From: Acidobacteriota bacterium
GTDB lineage: Bacteria; Acidobacteriota; Blastocatellia; UBA7656
DNA length: 48,518 nt
Assembly: GCA_016201275.1 (NCBI GenBank)
Contig: JACQDB010000130.1
Location: forward strand, 1-48,518
Direction of reading: 5' to 3'
A model generated the notes under the pieces. It saw nothing but the letters and a program-made list of their open reading frames with translations, did not search any database and was not told the origin of the DNA. Of the stretch, positions 17,067 through 26,269 are shown in pieces. Position 1 is the stretch's first letter. Each line of letters starts with the position of its first letter. The translations under genes were made by a program, and so were the position numbers.

Positions 17067-19511
17067 TCATTTTCCGCTGGTCATTATAGCATTGAACAAA
17101 AACGGTAATGTAGCGATGCTTTGGCCGCGATACTGCGGACGAAAGCCGAATAAAATCACCCGACCTTTGCCGCGTCGGGTTTCAACGATAGCGCCTTTCC
17201 CGGCGATTTTTTCCGCGCCTAATAACCAACCCGATAGCAACAACTCTTTGGCGTCGGCAAAGCTGGCGATGACTTTTGCTTCGTTGCCGGTGACTTCAAA
17301 AGCCGGACTGGTCTCGACCCAGGCGATGCTTTCATCTTTCGCATTGGCGAGCGTCGGCGCGTTGCGCGTCAATTCGCTGGCGCTATCGAATTTGATTTTG
17401 AGGATAGAGCCGGGACAGTAATAATCTTTCGGCGGAATGCCTGCGAGGACATTTTTCACCGGCACATTCAAATATTCAATAGCAAACTCCGAAGCGTCGT
17501 TTAAGGTGATAATTGTGCCGCCGTCTTCGATAAATTTTTTCAACGCCTCGACACCATCTTTGCCAATGCCGCCGGAAATTTCTTGCGGATAGCGAGTGCT
17601 TGATAAGCCTTCGACAATGGCTTTGGGGCTTTGGTCTGGAAAGATGAGGCAATCGAATTTGTCGCGCAAATTGCCCACACGAATTTCGCTATCAAGAATT
17701 GATTGATAAGAGAATTTCCCGCCATAAGGGGGCAAATTGTCTTTGTACTGATCGAATATCCAGCGTGTCCAGCCTTCATCCATCGAAGCGGAGTAGCTCT
17801 TGTATAAACCAACACGAGGGGTTGGTGATGACATTCTCCCGCCAGGGAATCCACTAGGATATGGCGGCGGAGCAGGGAATTTGAAAGGCTTATTAATCTG
17901 TACGACATTGACCCCCATCAATAAAGGCAAGGTATGCGCGGTGACATCATAAGGACGAATGGGGGGACCGCCCGGATACTGACGCAAATCAGGATAATGT
18001 TGTCGCTCAAGCAAGGTCTTTGCGAACGCACCATAAGGTTGGGACATAGGGATAATAATTGTTTCTGCCGGATATAGGTTTCCATCTGCTTCAAATGTTG
18101 AGCCAGCCGGTAACATTTGCACCCCGCCTCTGAAGAGAATGGACAGGAGTCTAAAATAGCCTTGTGATCTCCAAGCGTACCCTTCGTCAAAAGCTGGTCG
18201 CGGAATCAAGAAGGCGAAGGGTTCGCCGTCTTTACGTTCGCGCACTGCGTCTTTGCCGATCTGATAAAAATCGCGCAGCCATCTCTCTCGATAACGCGCC
18301 GCGTTTCGCAGCAAGGCCAACGCTCCCGACCGCTGGTATTCAACAATGTCGGCCAACTTCCACTGACCGCCTTGCCACACCACAGGGTAATTCCAACTGC
18401 GCTTTTTGGTGTCCACGTTGACCTGCGGCGTCTGTTTGTCAAACTCCACCGTTGTCGGCGAAGCGAGTCTTGCCGAAGCCGTTTCGCTCAATATGCGTAT
18501 GCCGCCGTGATAATGTTGATAAGCTCGCGCCGGTGTCCACGCATCATAAACGCCATTAATCACAATGCCCGCTTTGCCTTCGCCGAGCATATCCCACGCC
18601 ATTGCCGTGCCCATGAAATTCACCCCTGCCTGCAAGATCGGCGGCACGTTGGGTTCCCACGGTTCAACATACGGTGGTATGAAAAAGCGCGAGCCGGTGT
18701 CGCCCTGTTGATGGATGTCGTGGACGATTTGCGGATGCCAGACATTGTGCAGTTTATCCACCGTGAGTTGGGTTTCGACTTGCGTGAAGGCGTACCAGTC
18801 GCGGTTGTTGTCGTGACCGGTGTAATGATGATAAAGCTCTGGCGGCGGCGTCCCTTCTGCCGCAGTGCCTAGCGTTTTGTCGTACCAATTTTTCACGATG
18901 TCAACGCCATCGGGATTCAACGACGGCACCAGCAAAATGATGCACTGGTCTAAAATGTTCAAGGTGTCCGGCGAATTGTCTGCGGCCAGTTGATAAGCGA
19001 TGTTCATCGAGACCAGATTCGCGCCGACTTCGGTGGAATGAATGCCGCAAGTAATCAACACAATCGTGCGCCCTTCGGCGATTAATTTTTCGGCCTCCGC
19101 GTCGTTGCTGTGGAAGGTGCGCGGGTCGGCAAGTTGGCGTTGAATCTCTTTGTAGCGTTCCAGTTTCGCCAGATTCGCAGGCGCAGAAATCGTTGCCACG
19201 ACCAACGGACGACCGCGCGTGGTCTTGCCGAGTTCTTCCACGATGACGCGATCAGAAGCTTGGTCCAGCGCTTTGAAGTAAGCGTTGAATTGCGCCCACG
19301 ATGCCAGCTTGCGATCATCGCCGGGAGTAAAACCGAGGAGGTCAACGGGCGCAGGCACTTTGGTTTTCGCGGCAACAGGCGCGACTTTTACGGGCTTTTG
19401 TGCGACCAGCGGACGAGCGGCAACTGGCAACAGCAGGGCGCTCACGCTGATGCTGAAAAGCGCGAAACCCAGGGCGCGAATGATATGAGAAGCACGATAG
19501 ACAAATTGCAT
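17067..19511 (-). CDS. Secreted M14 family zinc carboxypeptidase-like protein
   Basis: This 814-aa protein has an N-terminal signal segment (LGFALFSISVSALLLPVAA). The M14 fold is marked by GIHSTEVGAN (zinc ligands His158 and Glu161), VPSLNPDGVD, the third zinc region VHDIHQQGDTGSRFF, and a long C-terminal part that includes a glutamine-amidotransferase-like segment (FDCLIFPDQS and EDGGTIITLND). This domain order is common in large exported peptidases of Acidobacteriota and Bacteroidetes. The ATG at 19511 is preceded by GAGG; the frame extends to a TTG at 19526 that is less likely. Upstream is an inverted repeat (19619-19698) and the BNR lipoprotein gene. Confidence 0.92.
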   Translation of the reverse strand: MQFVYRASHIIRALGFALFSISVSALLLPVAARPLVAQKPVKVAPVAAKTKVPAPVDLLGFTPGDDRKLASWAQFNAYFKALDQASDRVIVEELGKTTRGRPLVVATISAPANLAKLERYKEIQRQLADPRTFHSNDAEAEKLIAEGRTIVLITCGIHSTEVGANLVSMNIAYQLAADNSPDTLNILDQCIILLVPSLNPDGVDIVKNWYDKTLGTAAEGTPPPELYHHYTGHDNNRDWYAFTQVETQLTVDKLHNVWHPQIVHDIHQQGDTGSRFFIPPYVEPWEPNVPPILQAGVNFMGTAMAWDMLGEGKAGIVINGVYDAWTPARAYQHYHGGIRILSETASARLASPTTVEFDKQTPQVNVDTKKRSWNYPVVWQGGQWKLADIVEYQRSGALALLRNAARYRERWLRDFYQIGKDAVRERKDGEPFAFLIPRPAFDEGYAWRSQGYFRLLSILFRGGVQMLPAGSTFEADGNLYPAETIIIPMSQPYGAFAKTLLERQHYPDLRQYPGGPPIRPYDVTAHTLPLLMGVNVVQINKPFKFPAPPPYPSGFPGGRMSSPTPRVGLYKSYSASMDEGWTRWIFDQYKDNLPPYGGKFSYQSILDSEIRVGNLRDKFDCLIFPDQSPKAIVEGLSSTRYPQEISGGIGKDGVEALKKFIEDGGTIITLNDASEFAIEYLNVPVKNVLAGIPPKDYYCPGSILKIKFDSASELTRNAPTLANAKDESIAWVETSPAFEVTGNEAKVIASFADAKELLLSGWLLGAEKIAGKGAIVETRRGKGRVILFGFRPQYRGQSIATLPFLFNAIMTSGK

Positions 19512-19618
19512 GAGAGTTATCCTCAAAGAATGTAATTCAACAGACGCGAGGCCACCAAATCGCTTGCCGGGTTGCTCGACAGCGCTTCTTTGGAGAGCCG
19601 CCGGTGATGACGCACCTT

Positions 19619-19698
19619 AACTACGAAGCACACCCGCAACCCGAAGAACCTCAAAACAGATTTTCAACTTCTTCGGGTTGCGGATGTGCTTTGTGGTT
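19619..19698. terminator. Inverted repeat between BNR lipoprotein and M14 genes
   Basis: Two 30-nt arms (19619-19648 and 19669-19698) match at about 26 of 30 positions with a 20-nt loop. The core CCGCAACCCGAAGAA is perfectly paired. It lies 22 bp after the stop of the upstream minus-strand gene and before the M14 start, so it may end that transcript. Confidence 0.5.
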
Positions 19699-19719
19699 CA
19701 TGGCCTGCACGCGAAAATA

Positions 19720-20991
19720 TTATTCGACGACGCGATGATAGATCGCTGCGCCGCCTGCCGCCCAGACGTGCGTGGCATCAACGCCGTGGATGCGAAAGAG
19801 AAAAACCTCCTGGTCGGCTTGGATCGCTTCGCTGTTCCAATACTGTCCACCATTCACCGTGTAGTAAATATATTTTCCGTAAAGGGGAATGATCCAGCCT
19901 TCATTGGCATTGGTGAAATAGACATCGCGGTAGCCTTCATCTGCGCCGATCAATTTCTTTGCCCACGCCGCGCCGCCATTGCTGGTGCCCAAAACGCGGC
20001 CCTGATCGCGATCATCATTGGTGGCGACCGCAAAGCCGGTCTCGGAGTTCACAAAAGAGACGCCTTCCAGGTTGAATTTTTTCGAGCCTTCGCCGGTTAA
20101 ATCAACCATCGAGCCGACGCCGGGTTCGAGTTCGCTGCGTTGCGTGTCCCAACTTCTGCCGCCATCCGTGGTTTTATAAATCGCGCCGCGCTGCCCGACT
20201 ACCCAGCCTGTGCTGTTGTCGAGAAATTGAATATCCCGCAAGCCGACCGGCAAACGTCGCTGCGATTGCCAGTTTTTGCCGCCATCATAAGTCACCAGCA
20301 AATCGGTGGGGCCAATTTCGTTGTCGGCATCGTTGTCTGTTTCGGCAGTGCTGCCGCCGGATTTGGAGCCGCGTGCTTTTTTCGCCTTGCCTGAAGATGA
20401 CTTGCCGTCTTCCTTCACAAGCGGAATGCCGCCCAGCCAGCCGGTGTTTTCATCCACGAAAAAGATCGCCGTAGGCACTTGTTTGAAATTCACTTTAAGG
20501 GCTTCCCAATGGGCTCCGGCGTCCACGGTTTTTAACACCACGATCTCTTGTTTATCGGTCAAGCCCGCCAGCCAGCCGGTCGTTGCGTTGATGAAATGCA
20601 GGGCGTTGATTCGGGCAACTTTCATCTCCGGGCGTTCGAGGCGCGTTTCCGTCCAACTCTTCCCGCCATCGGTGGTGCGAACAAAGACGCCTATGCGTTG
20701 ATTGCCGAAGGGCATATCGCCAGCGGCAAACACCACCTCGGTTGAAACGGCGCAGATGCAGCTATAGGCATAGAGCGCCTGATATGCCGTCGGCACGGCG
20801 GTGGCTGCTGGCGAATGCCACTGCGCCACCCATTTGCCGACTTTGACTGGCGACGCGCCGTTGGTGGATTGATTGCGGTTTGCTCCGCTGGCTGATTGAT
20901 TGCTGCTGGGCTTGGTGGTTTTACAACTTGCGGCGGTGAAAGTAAGACAGGCCGCTAATAAGATTGTACTGAAAAGTCCTCGCCGACTCAT
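19720..20991 (-). CDS. BNR/YCF48-like beta-propeller lipoprotein
   Basis: This 423-aa protein has a signal sequence ending in a lipobox-like TAASC at about residue 23, so it is probably a lipoprotein. The rest consists of repeats of the BNR/YCF48 type: TTDGGKSW, TVDAGAHW, TYDGGKNW, TTDGGRSW, TSNGGAAW, TVNGGQYW, each followed by a residue pattern like TGW.VG. About seven blades are expected. A Ser/Lys/Asp-rich linker interrupts one blade (around residues 200-225). YCF48-type proteins assist photosystem II assembly in phototrophs; in heterotrophs the role is unknown. It is upstream of the M14 gene on the same strand. Confidence 0.85.
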   Translation of the reverse strand: MSRRGLFSTILLAACLTFTAASCKTTKPSSNQSASGANRNQSTNGASPVKVGKWVAQWHSPAATAVPTAYQALYAYSCICAVSTEVVFAAGDMPFGNQRIGVFVRTTDGGKSWTETRLERPEMKVARINALHFINATTGWLAGLTDKQEIVVLKTVDAGAHWEALKVNFKQVPTAIFFVDENTGWLGGIPLVKEDGKSSSGKAKKARGSKSGGSTAETDNDADNEIGPTDLLVTYDGGKNWQSQRRLPVGLRDIQFLDNSTGWVVGQRGAIYKTTDGGRSWDTQRSELEPGVGSMVDLTGEGSKKFNLEGVSFVNSETGFAVATNDDRDQGRVLGTSNGGAAWAKKLIGADEGYRDVYFTNANEGWIIPLYGKYIYYTVNGGQYWNSEAIQADQEVFLFRIHGVDATHVWAAGGAAIYHRVVE

Positions 20992-21076
20992 GTAAGTATC
21001 CTCAACTGGTCACAAGATAGAGAGCGAGATAGTAACAGAGCGCCAGGAAGCTAGGCAAAAGGCGATTGGCTGAGAC

Positions 21077-21481
21077 CTATGGACGAACTTTCGCTTGCAC
21101 GCGCTTCATGAAGCGGCGGACTTCGACCACGGCGCGAACGTGCACGCCGTCGCCGATCTTCTCTTTTTCATCGTGCGCTTCGACCGCAAAAGTGATGGTG
21201 TGTTCGCCGACCTCTATGACCGTTGCTTTTAATCTCACCTTCGCGCCGACCGGCGTGGCCGCCAGATGGCGCACGTTGACCAACGTGCCGACCGACACAA
21301 ACCCTTCGGGCAGATATTTTTCAATCGCCGCACCGGAGGTCGTCTCCATGTGAAAAATCATGATCGGTGTGCCGTAAACTTCCGGCATACGTTCAACAAA
21401 ATGGGCGACCGTCATTTCACGTTCGACAATCAGTTCGCGGCTCGCTGTCGCGCCCACGGGGATGTTTGCAGTTGCGCTCAT
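21077..21481 (-). CDS. Hotdog-fold thioesterase, FlK-like
   Basis: This 134-aa protein reads like the fluoroacetyl-CoA thioesterase/YbgC-like hotdog family: an N-terminal strand with the start of the fold, TPIMIFHMETTSGAAIEKYL, then GFVSVGTLVNVRHLAATPVG, in which His matches the catalytic position, and ITFAVEAHDE near the end. It probably hydrolyses a small acyl-CoA. It is divergent from lpxC with about 240 bp between the starts. Substrate is not evident; a role in detoxifying an acyl-CoA is inferred from family only. Confidence 0.85.
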   Translation of the reverse strand: MSATANIPVGATASRELIVEREMTVAHFVERMPEVYGTPIMIFHMETTSGAAIEKYLPEGFVSVGTLVNVRHLAATPVGAKVRLKATVIEVGEHTITFAVEAHDEKEKIGDGVHVRAVVEVRRFMKRVQAKVRP

Positions 21482-21719
21482 TCACTAACCTCTAACGGAA
21501 ATTTTTACACTGTCAGCGATTCTAACCATGCGAAAGCAAAAATCCAAGTGTGACTGCCTGCTACAAGGTGTGGAGTATCGGCGACACTTATTACGGTTGC
21601 GGCTTTCAAAAGCCCCGATTTCATTGGGGAAAACGCCGATTTACAATAATGCTCATACTGGCACAACCCTTGCAGCTAACCTAGCGAGTCAAATTTATAC
21701 GAATGATTGAGGAACGCCT
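21482..21719. promoter_or_regulatory. Divergent promoter region, thioesterase and lpxC
   Basis: This 238-bp region separates two divergent starts and must contain both promoters. A possible lpxC promoter is TTGCAG near 21669 with TTATAC near 21695, spaced a little wide. An AAAGCCCCGATTTCATTGGGG stretch near 21609 can form a small stem. No operator is recognised. Confidence 0.35.
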
Positions 21720-22601
21720 TTGCTTCATCAAACAACACTCGCAAGCGTGGTCAAGGCCAGCGGTCAAGGGCTGCACACCGGCGAAATGGTCAACCTCGCG
21801 CTCCATCCCGCCCCAGCTTACACCGGCTATGTGTTTCGCCGCGTTGACTTGAACAATTTTGAAATCCAGGCCGCGCCGCAATATGTAGCGCGCGTTTCTT
21901 ATGCGACGACCTTGATGAAACAGGGCGTGATGATTGCCACGGTCGAGCATCTGTTGTCGGCGCTGCGGGGCAGCCACATAGACAATTGCATCATTGAAAT
22001 TGATTCGCTCGAAGTGCCGATCCTCGACGGCAGCGCCGAACCGTTTATCGAGTTAATCGAACAGGCGGGCATCGTTGAACTGGAAGCGCCGCGCCAGTTC
22101 TTACGCATCTTGAAACACACCGCCGTCGAATACGGCAATCGCCGCATGAGCATCAGCCCTGCCCATCAATTTTCGCTCTCCTGTCTGATCGAGTTTCCCC
22201 ATCCGATGATTGGTCAACAACGCCGCCGCGTGGAAATCGTTGATGGCGAGTTTGCCCGCGAAATCGCCGCAGCGCGCACCTTCGGTTTCTTAGACGAGTT
22301 TGAAGCGTTGCGCGATTCGGGTTTGATTCGCGGCGGCTCGCTTGCAAACGCTGTGGTGTTGACGCCCGAAGGCGGCGTGTTGAATCCGGAAGGTTTGCGC
22401 TTTGCCGATGAGTTTGTGCGCCATAAAATTTTGGACATCATCGGCGATCTGGCGCTATTCGGTATGCCTTTGCTCGGCCATGTAGTAGCCGAACGCACCG
22501 GCCACGGCGTCCATACGGCGCTGGTGTCGCGTGTGCTGCACGACGATTCGGCTTGGGAAATCACCGATTCGCTGTCATTGTCGCAAGCGGTTCACCCCTA
22601 A
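21720..22601 (+). CDS. lpxC: UDP-3-O-acyl-N-acetylglucosamine deacetylase
   Basis: This 293-aa protein is a full-length LpxC, the zinc deacetylase that commits the cell to lipid A synthesis in the cytosol. Zinc ligands are seen in ATVEHLLSAL (His about 77) and HKILDIIGD (His about 235, Asp about 239), and the general acid His in GHGVHT. The N-terminal ASGQGLHTG motif is typical. The only reasonable start is TTG at 21720, with GAGG 7 nt upstream. Its presence shows an outer membrane with LPS or a related lipid. An inverted repeat follows the stop. Confidence 0.96.
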   Translation: MLHQTTLASVVKASGQGLHTGEMVNLALHPAPAYTGYVFRRVDLNNFEIQAAPQYVARVSYATTLMKQGVMIATVEHLLSALRGSHIDNCIIEIDSLEVPILDGSAEPFIELIEQAGIVELEAPRQFLRILKHTAVEYGNRRMSISPAHQFSLSCLIEFPHPMIGQQRRRVEIVDGEFAREIAAARTFGFLDEFEALRDSGLIRGGSLANAVVLTPEGGVLNPEGLRFADEFVRHKILDIIGDLALFGMPLLGHVVAERTGHGVHTALVSRVLHDDSAWEITDSLSLSQAVHP

Positions 22602-22638
22602 ACGTGCGGCAAGGAGCTGTCGTTTTCGTAGAAAGAGA

Positions 22639-22734
22639 AGGAACCACAGATGCACACAGATAAACACCGATATGAAAAATAACGATTCCCAAGCTTTTCA
22701 TATCCGTGTTCATCTGTGTTTATCTGTGGCTCTT
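22639..22734. terminator. Long imperfect inverted repeat after lpxC
   Basis: Left arm AACCACAGATGCACACAGAT and its continuation pairs with GTGTTTATCTGTGGCTC on the right, enclosing ATATGAAAA and TTTTCATAT near the loop. The CACAGAT/ATCTGTG phrase is repeated within each arm. It is followed by a T-rich stretch (CTTTTTTTCCCC), so it is a plausible rho-independent terminator. Confidence 0.55.
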
Positions 22735-22847
22735 TTTTTCCCCTTTAACAAAAATTGCATGACCCGGAAACTGGCGGCGCTGCTTTGCCTGGTGACGCGC
22801 TTGGCTTTGCCAATCGGAAACAGATAAACGATAATCAACGCCGACTT

Positions 22848-25800
22848 ATGCCGGAATATAGCTTTCGTTTGACCGCCATCTTTCAGACTTTTGAAAATGA
22901 TACGCACTTGGCCGAAGCGCTCTTCTTCCCGGAAGTCTCGCGCTTTGGCGCGAATCTGAAAAAGCTGGAAGCGGCGCTACAGGAAAATGCCGCAAACCTG
23001 GTTGAAACTGCACCGGCGCTGACGCTCTATCGTCGTCACGCGACCGGTGAAGTCGAACTCGGCAAGGCGCAAGTCGTCATCCAGCCGCCGCCGAAATCGC
23101 TGGCTTGGCGCAATGCGGTCGAGTTGTCTTTCGATGTGCTGCAATTTCTGCACGGCGACGACGCGGCTATCGCTTACATTCCGGCACTCGGCATCGAAGT
23201 CATCGCCAAAAATCTGCAAGACTTGGCACAAGCGATTCCTGCACAAATTCACGCCCATCTGCTCAGACTCAAGCAGACCACTTCGCTGGGCGCATTGATG
23301 TGGTACGAGCGCATAGAAAAACTCACGCTGGTCAGTTCAACTTATGAAGCGACGCTTCGCACGCCGAAACAGCTTGTTCGCAGCCTTGAGGTCGCAAGCG
23401 AAGAAAAGCCCATCTTGAACGATGTCGCTACCGATTTGACCAAAGAGAAATTGCCGCCTGCTTATGAACTCGACGCCAACGTGCAGCGCCTCGCCGATGT
23501 ATTAGCCGGGCGCAATCCGCGCAGCGTTCTGCTCATAGGCAAATCCGGGGTCGGCAAAACCGCTGCGGTGTATGAACTGGTGCGCCGTCGTCAGGGTTTT
23601 CGTTTAGGCCGCACGCCATTTTATGCGACGAGTGGTTCGCGGCTGGTCGCCGGTATGTCGGGCTTCGGTATGTGGGAAGAGCGTTGCGGCAAAGTGTGGC
23701 GCGAGGCCGCCAAACAACAAGCGATTCTGCATTTCGGCAATCTTCTGGAATTGATGGAAGTCGGCAAAAGCGCCGCGCACGAGCAAGGCATCGCCTCATT
23801 TTTTCGCCCCTACATACGGCGCGGCGATTTGCTGTGCATCGTCGAATGCACGCCCGAACAGTTGCCGATTATCGAACGCGAAGACCCGCATCTGGCCGAA
23901 GCGTTTTTTCACATCAAGGTTGCCGAACCAACCCTTGAACAAGGCCGCACCATTTTGTTGAACTACGCGGTTGCCGCAGGCAAAAAAGGCAACACGCCGA
24001 TTGATTATGACGGCTTGGAAATGCTGGATCGTTTGCATCGCCGCTATGCGAGTTATTCGGCCTATCCCGGACGGCCTCTGCGGTTTTTGAAAAATCTGTT
24101 GCAGGATCGCCAGGACGAAATTATTTCGGCAGGCAAAGTCACCGAGCGCTTTGCCGCCGAGACCGGCTTGCCGCTCTTTCTGCTCGACGATGCGGTGGCG
24201 CTCGATTTGCCGACCACGCAAGCGTGGTTTGGCGAGCGCGTCATCGGCCAACCGGAAGCGGTCAATCTCGTCGTTGATTTATTGGCAACCGTGAAAGCGC
24301 GGTTGACGCGGGCGGGCAAGCCTATCGCGTCCTTGATGTTCATAGGGCCAACGGGAGTTGGCAAAACCGAAATGGCGAAATCGCTGGCGGAATTTTTATT
24401 TCGCAATCGCCATCGCATGATTCGTTTCGATATGAGCGAATACGCCGATGAATTGGCGGTGTCGCGCTTGATTGGCGGCGAGTGGGGCAAAGAGGGTTTG
24501 CTGACTGCCAAAGTGCGCGAGCAGCCGTTTGCAGTGATTCTGTTGGATGAATTTGAAAAAGCGCATACGGCATTCTTCGATCTGTTGTTGCAGGTGTTGG
24601 GCGAAGGGCGCTTGACCGATTCCGTTGGGCGCGTTGCCGATTTCACCAACGCCGTAGTGATTATGACCTCGAACCTCGGCGCGGAAACTTATAAACAGAG
24701 CGCGTTAGGTTTTCGTGAAGCCGCAAGCATGAGCGAAAAAGCCCGCGATCATTTTATGAAAGCGGTGCGCGCTTTTGTGCGTCCCGAATTTTTCAATCGG
24801 CTGGATCGCATCATTCCCTTTGCGCCGCTCGATGAAGCGACGGTGTTGCAGATTGCTCATCGGGAATTGGCAAAGGTGACAAGGCGCGATGGCTTGTTGT
24901 ATCGCGGCGTTGAGGTGCAGTTGAGCGATGACGTGGCGCGTTATCTGGCGCGGCGCGGTTACGATGCGCGCTATGGAGCGCGGCCTTTGAAACGCGCCAT
25001 TGAACGGGAGTTGCTGGTGCCGCTTGCCGATGGCTTGAACCGGCAACCGGCGGAGGTGTCGTTGCGCGCCGATGTCAAAGTGGGGGATGACAAACTCGCG
25101 GTCGAGGTGTCTATAAAGACCGATGAAGCGGGGCGAATGATTTCGTATGCGGCAAAAGGCGCGCCGTTTGCCGAGCTTGCCAAACAGGTAGCCGCGTTGC
25201 GCCGCGACGCGCAGAACTTAAATATGAATGCGGCGGCGGTCGAGATTCGCAACGAGATTTTTACTTTGGAAAGATTGGCGAAACGCTTGGCGCGCAAGAA
25301 ATGGCAAGACGCCGAGCCGACCACTGCGCTGGCGCGTTTGCCGGAACTCAAACGCCAGATACAGAAGTTGGAAGAGATCGTTGAGCGCGTTTCGACTTTG
25401 GAAGATGCAGTGCTGTTGTGCTTTTACGGCAAACAAGAAATTGAGAAAGAGGCTTTGCAGGCACGGCTCATCGAACTTTCCAGAGCGTGGGACGCGGTGT
25501 TGTTGCAGGTTTACGGTTCGCAATTTCGTCAGCCCGATGACGTAACGCTGGCGGTCTTCGGCGAGAACACCGCATGGTTGTTTGAACTGGCGCGTGCGTA
25601 TTACGAGCTTGCCGCCGAAACCAATACCGGCATAGAAGTTTGCGAATTTGTCACGCCGACCTCAGAGGAGAGCGAAGCGATCAAGGCGCGCATCAAGGGC
25701 GGCGAAAAACTTATGGTCTATGTGTTGTTTGATCGCGTGACGGTGAAGCGACCGGTTGAACGGGTGAAAGAGTTTTTGCAGACGCCGCGCTCGACGACGT

Positions 25801-26141
25801 TGGGAATCGCTGTGCGCTTGCAAGGCGAGTTGGTTTTTCCCCGTTACGAACCGGAGCGCGGCCTGCACAGTTTACGAAAAGACACCCAGACGCATAAAAA
25901 TTTGGTGCATACCAGCGACGTGCCGTTGGCCGATTTCGCGCCGCCCAACGGACTGGAAAAACGCGGCAGCATCAATCATCAGGAGCGCCGCCGCGATTAT
26001 AATCGCAACGACGGCACGGTCGAAGATTTGGCCTTGAAAGAAAAGTTTTTCATGTACCGCGATGAGTTCAAGCTGGCGCTCCGTCAGGCCATTGAAAAGC
26101 GCCTCAGCAATGACGCCAAAGCCCTGTTGGAAGAAGCGTAA
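22848..26141 (+). CDS. Clp-like double AAA+ ATPase with release-factor-like C-terminus
   Basis: This 1097-aa protein has a noncanonical N domain (about 1-200). D1 has Walker A GKSGVGKT (about 230) and the pore-loop segment GMSGFGMWEERC, but the Walker B region reads HFGNLLEL, lacking Asp-Glu. D2 is intact: GPTGVGKT (about 497), LLDEFEKAH (about 563), TSNLG, RPEFFNRLD and GARPLKR. The tripeptide LGF (about 618) lies where ClpC and ClpA dock ClpP. Residues about 830-1097 resemble release factor domains 1, 2 and 4: coiled coil, AYYELAAETNTGIEV, GLHSLRKD...HTS (29 residues spaced as in RF2) and RRRDYNRNDGTVEDL; there is no GGQ. ATG at 22848 is used because the upstream frame only offers TTG. It is first in the ATPase cluster. 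Confidence 0.85.
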   Translation: MPEYSFRLTAIFQTFENDTHLAEALFFPEVSRFGANLKKLEAALQENAANLVETAPALTLYRRHATGEVELGKAQVVIQPPPKSLAWRNAVELSFDVLQFLHGDDAAIAYIPALGIEVIAKNLQDLAQAIPAQIHAHLLRLKQTTSLGALMWYERIEKLTLVSSTYEATLRTPKQLVRSLEVASEEKPILNDVATDLTKEKLPPAYELDANVQRLADVLAGRNPRSVLLIGKSGVGKTAAVYELVRRRQGFRLGRTPFYATSGSRLVAGMSGFGMWEERCGKVWREAAKQQAILHFGNLLELMEVGKSAAHEQGIASFFRPYIRRGDLLCIVECTPEQLPIIEREDPHLAEAFFHIKVAEPTLEQGRTILLNYAVAAGKKGNTPIDYDGLEMLDRLHRRYASYSAYPGRPLRFLKNLLQDRQDEIISAGKVTERFAAETGLPLFLLDDAVALDLPTTQAWFGERVIGQPEAVNLVVDLLATVKARLTRAGKPIASLMFIGPTGVGKTEMAKSLAEFLFRNRHRMIRFDMSEYADELAVSRLIGGEWGKEGLLTAKVREQPFAVILLDEFEKAHTAFFDLLLQVLGEGRLTDSVGRVADFTNAVVIMTSNLGAETYKQSALGFREAASMSEKARDHFMKAVRAFVRPEFFNRLDRIIPFAPLDEATVLQIAHRELAKVTRRDGLLYRGVEVQLSDDVARYLARRGYDARYGARPLKRAIERELLVPLADGLNRQPAEVSLRADVKVGDDKLAVEVSIKTDEAGRMISYAAKGAPFAELAKQVAALRRDAQNLNMNAAAVEIRNEIFTLERLAKRLARKKWQDAEPTTALARLPELKRQIQKLEEIVERVSTLEDAVLLCFYGKQEIEKEALQARLIELSRAWDAVLLQVYGSQFRQPDDVTLAVFGENTAWLFELARAYYELAAETNTGIEVCEFVTPTSEESEAIKARIKGGEKLMVYVLFDRVTVKRPVERVKEFLQTPRSTTLGIAVRLQGELVFPRYEPERGLHSLRKDTQTHKNLVHTSDVPLADFAPPNGLEKRGSINHQERRRDYNRNDGTVEDLALKEKFFMYRDEFKLALRQAIEKRLSNDAKALLEEA

Positions 26142-26269
26142 CAATGGATAAAATCTCTTGTTGAGTGAGTGGAATACTTAGCCTTGAACCTTAGACAATA
26201 CGCCCTGACGCTGACTTTTCGACTGCATACTATGAGTAGCGCAAGGTGTCATGCAAAGGATAGAAGAAA

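Noticed and set aside
22755-22847. TTG start for ATPase 1
   Set aside because: The extra 31 residues are read from the T-rich tail of an inverted repeat; ATG at 22848 begins the first strand of the domain.
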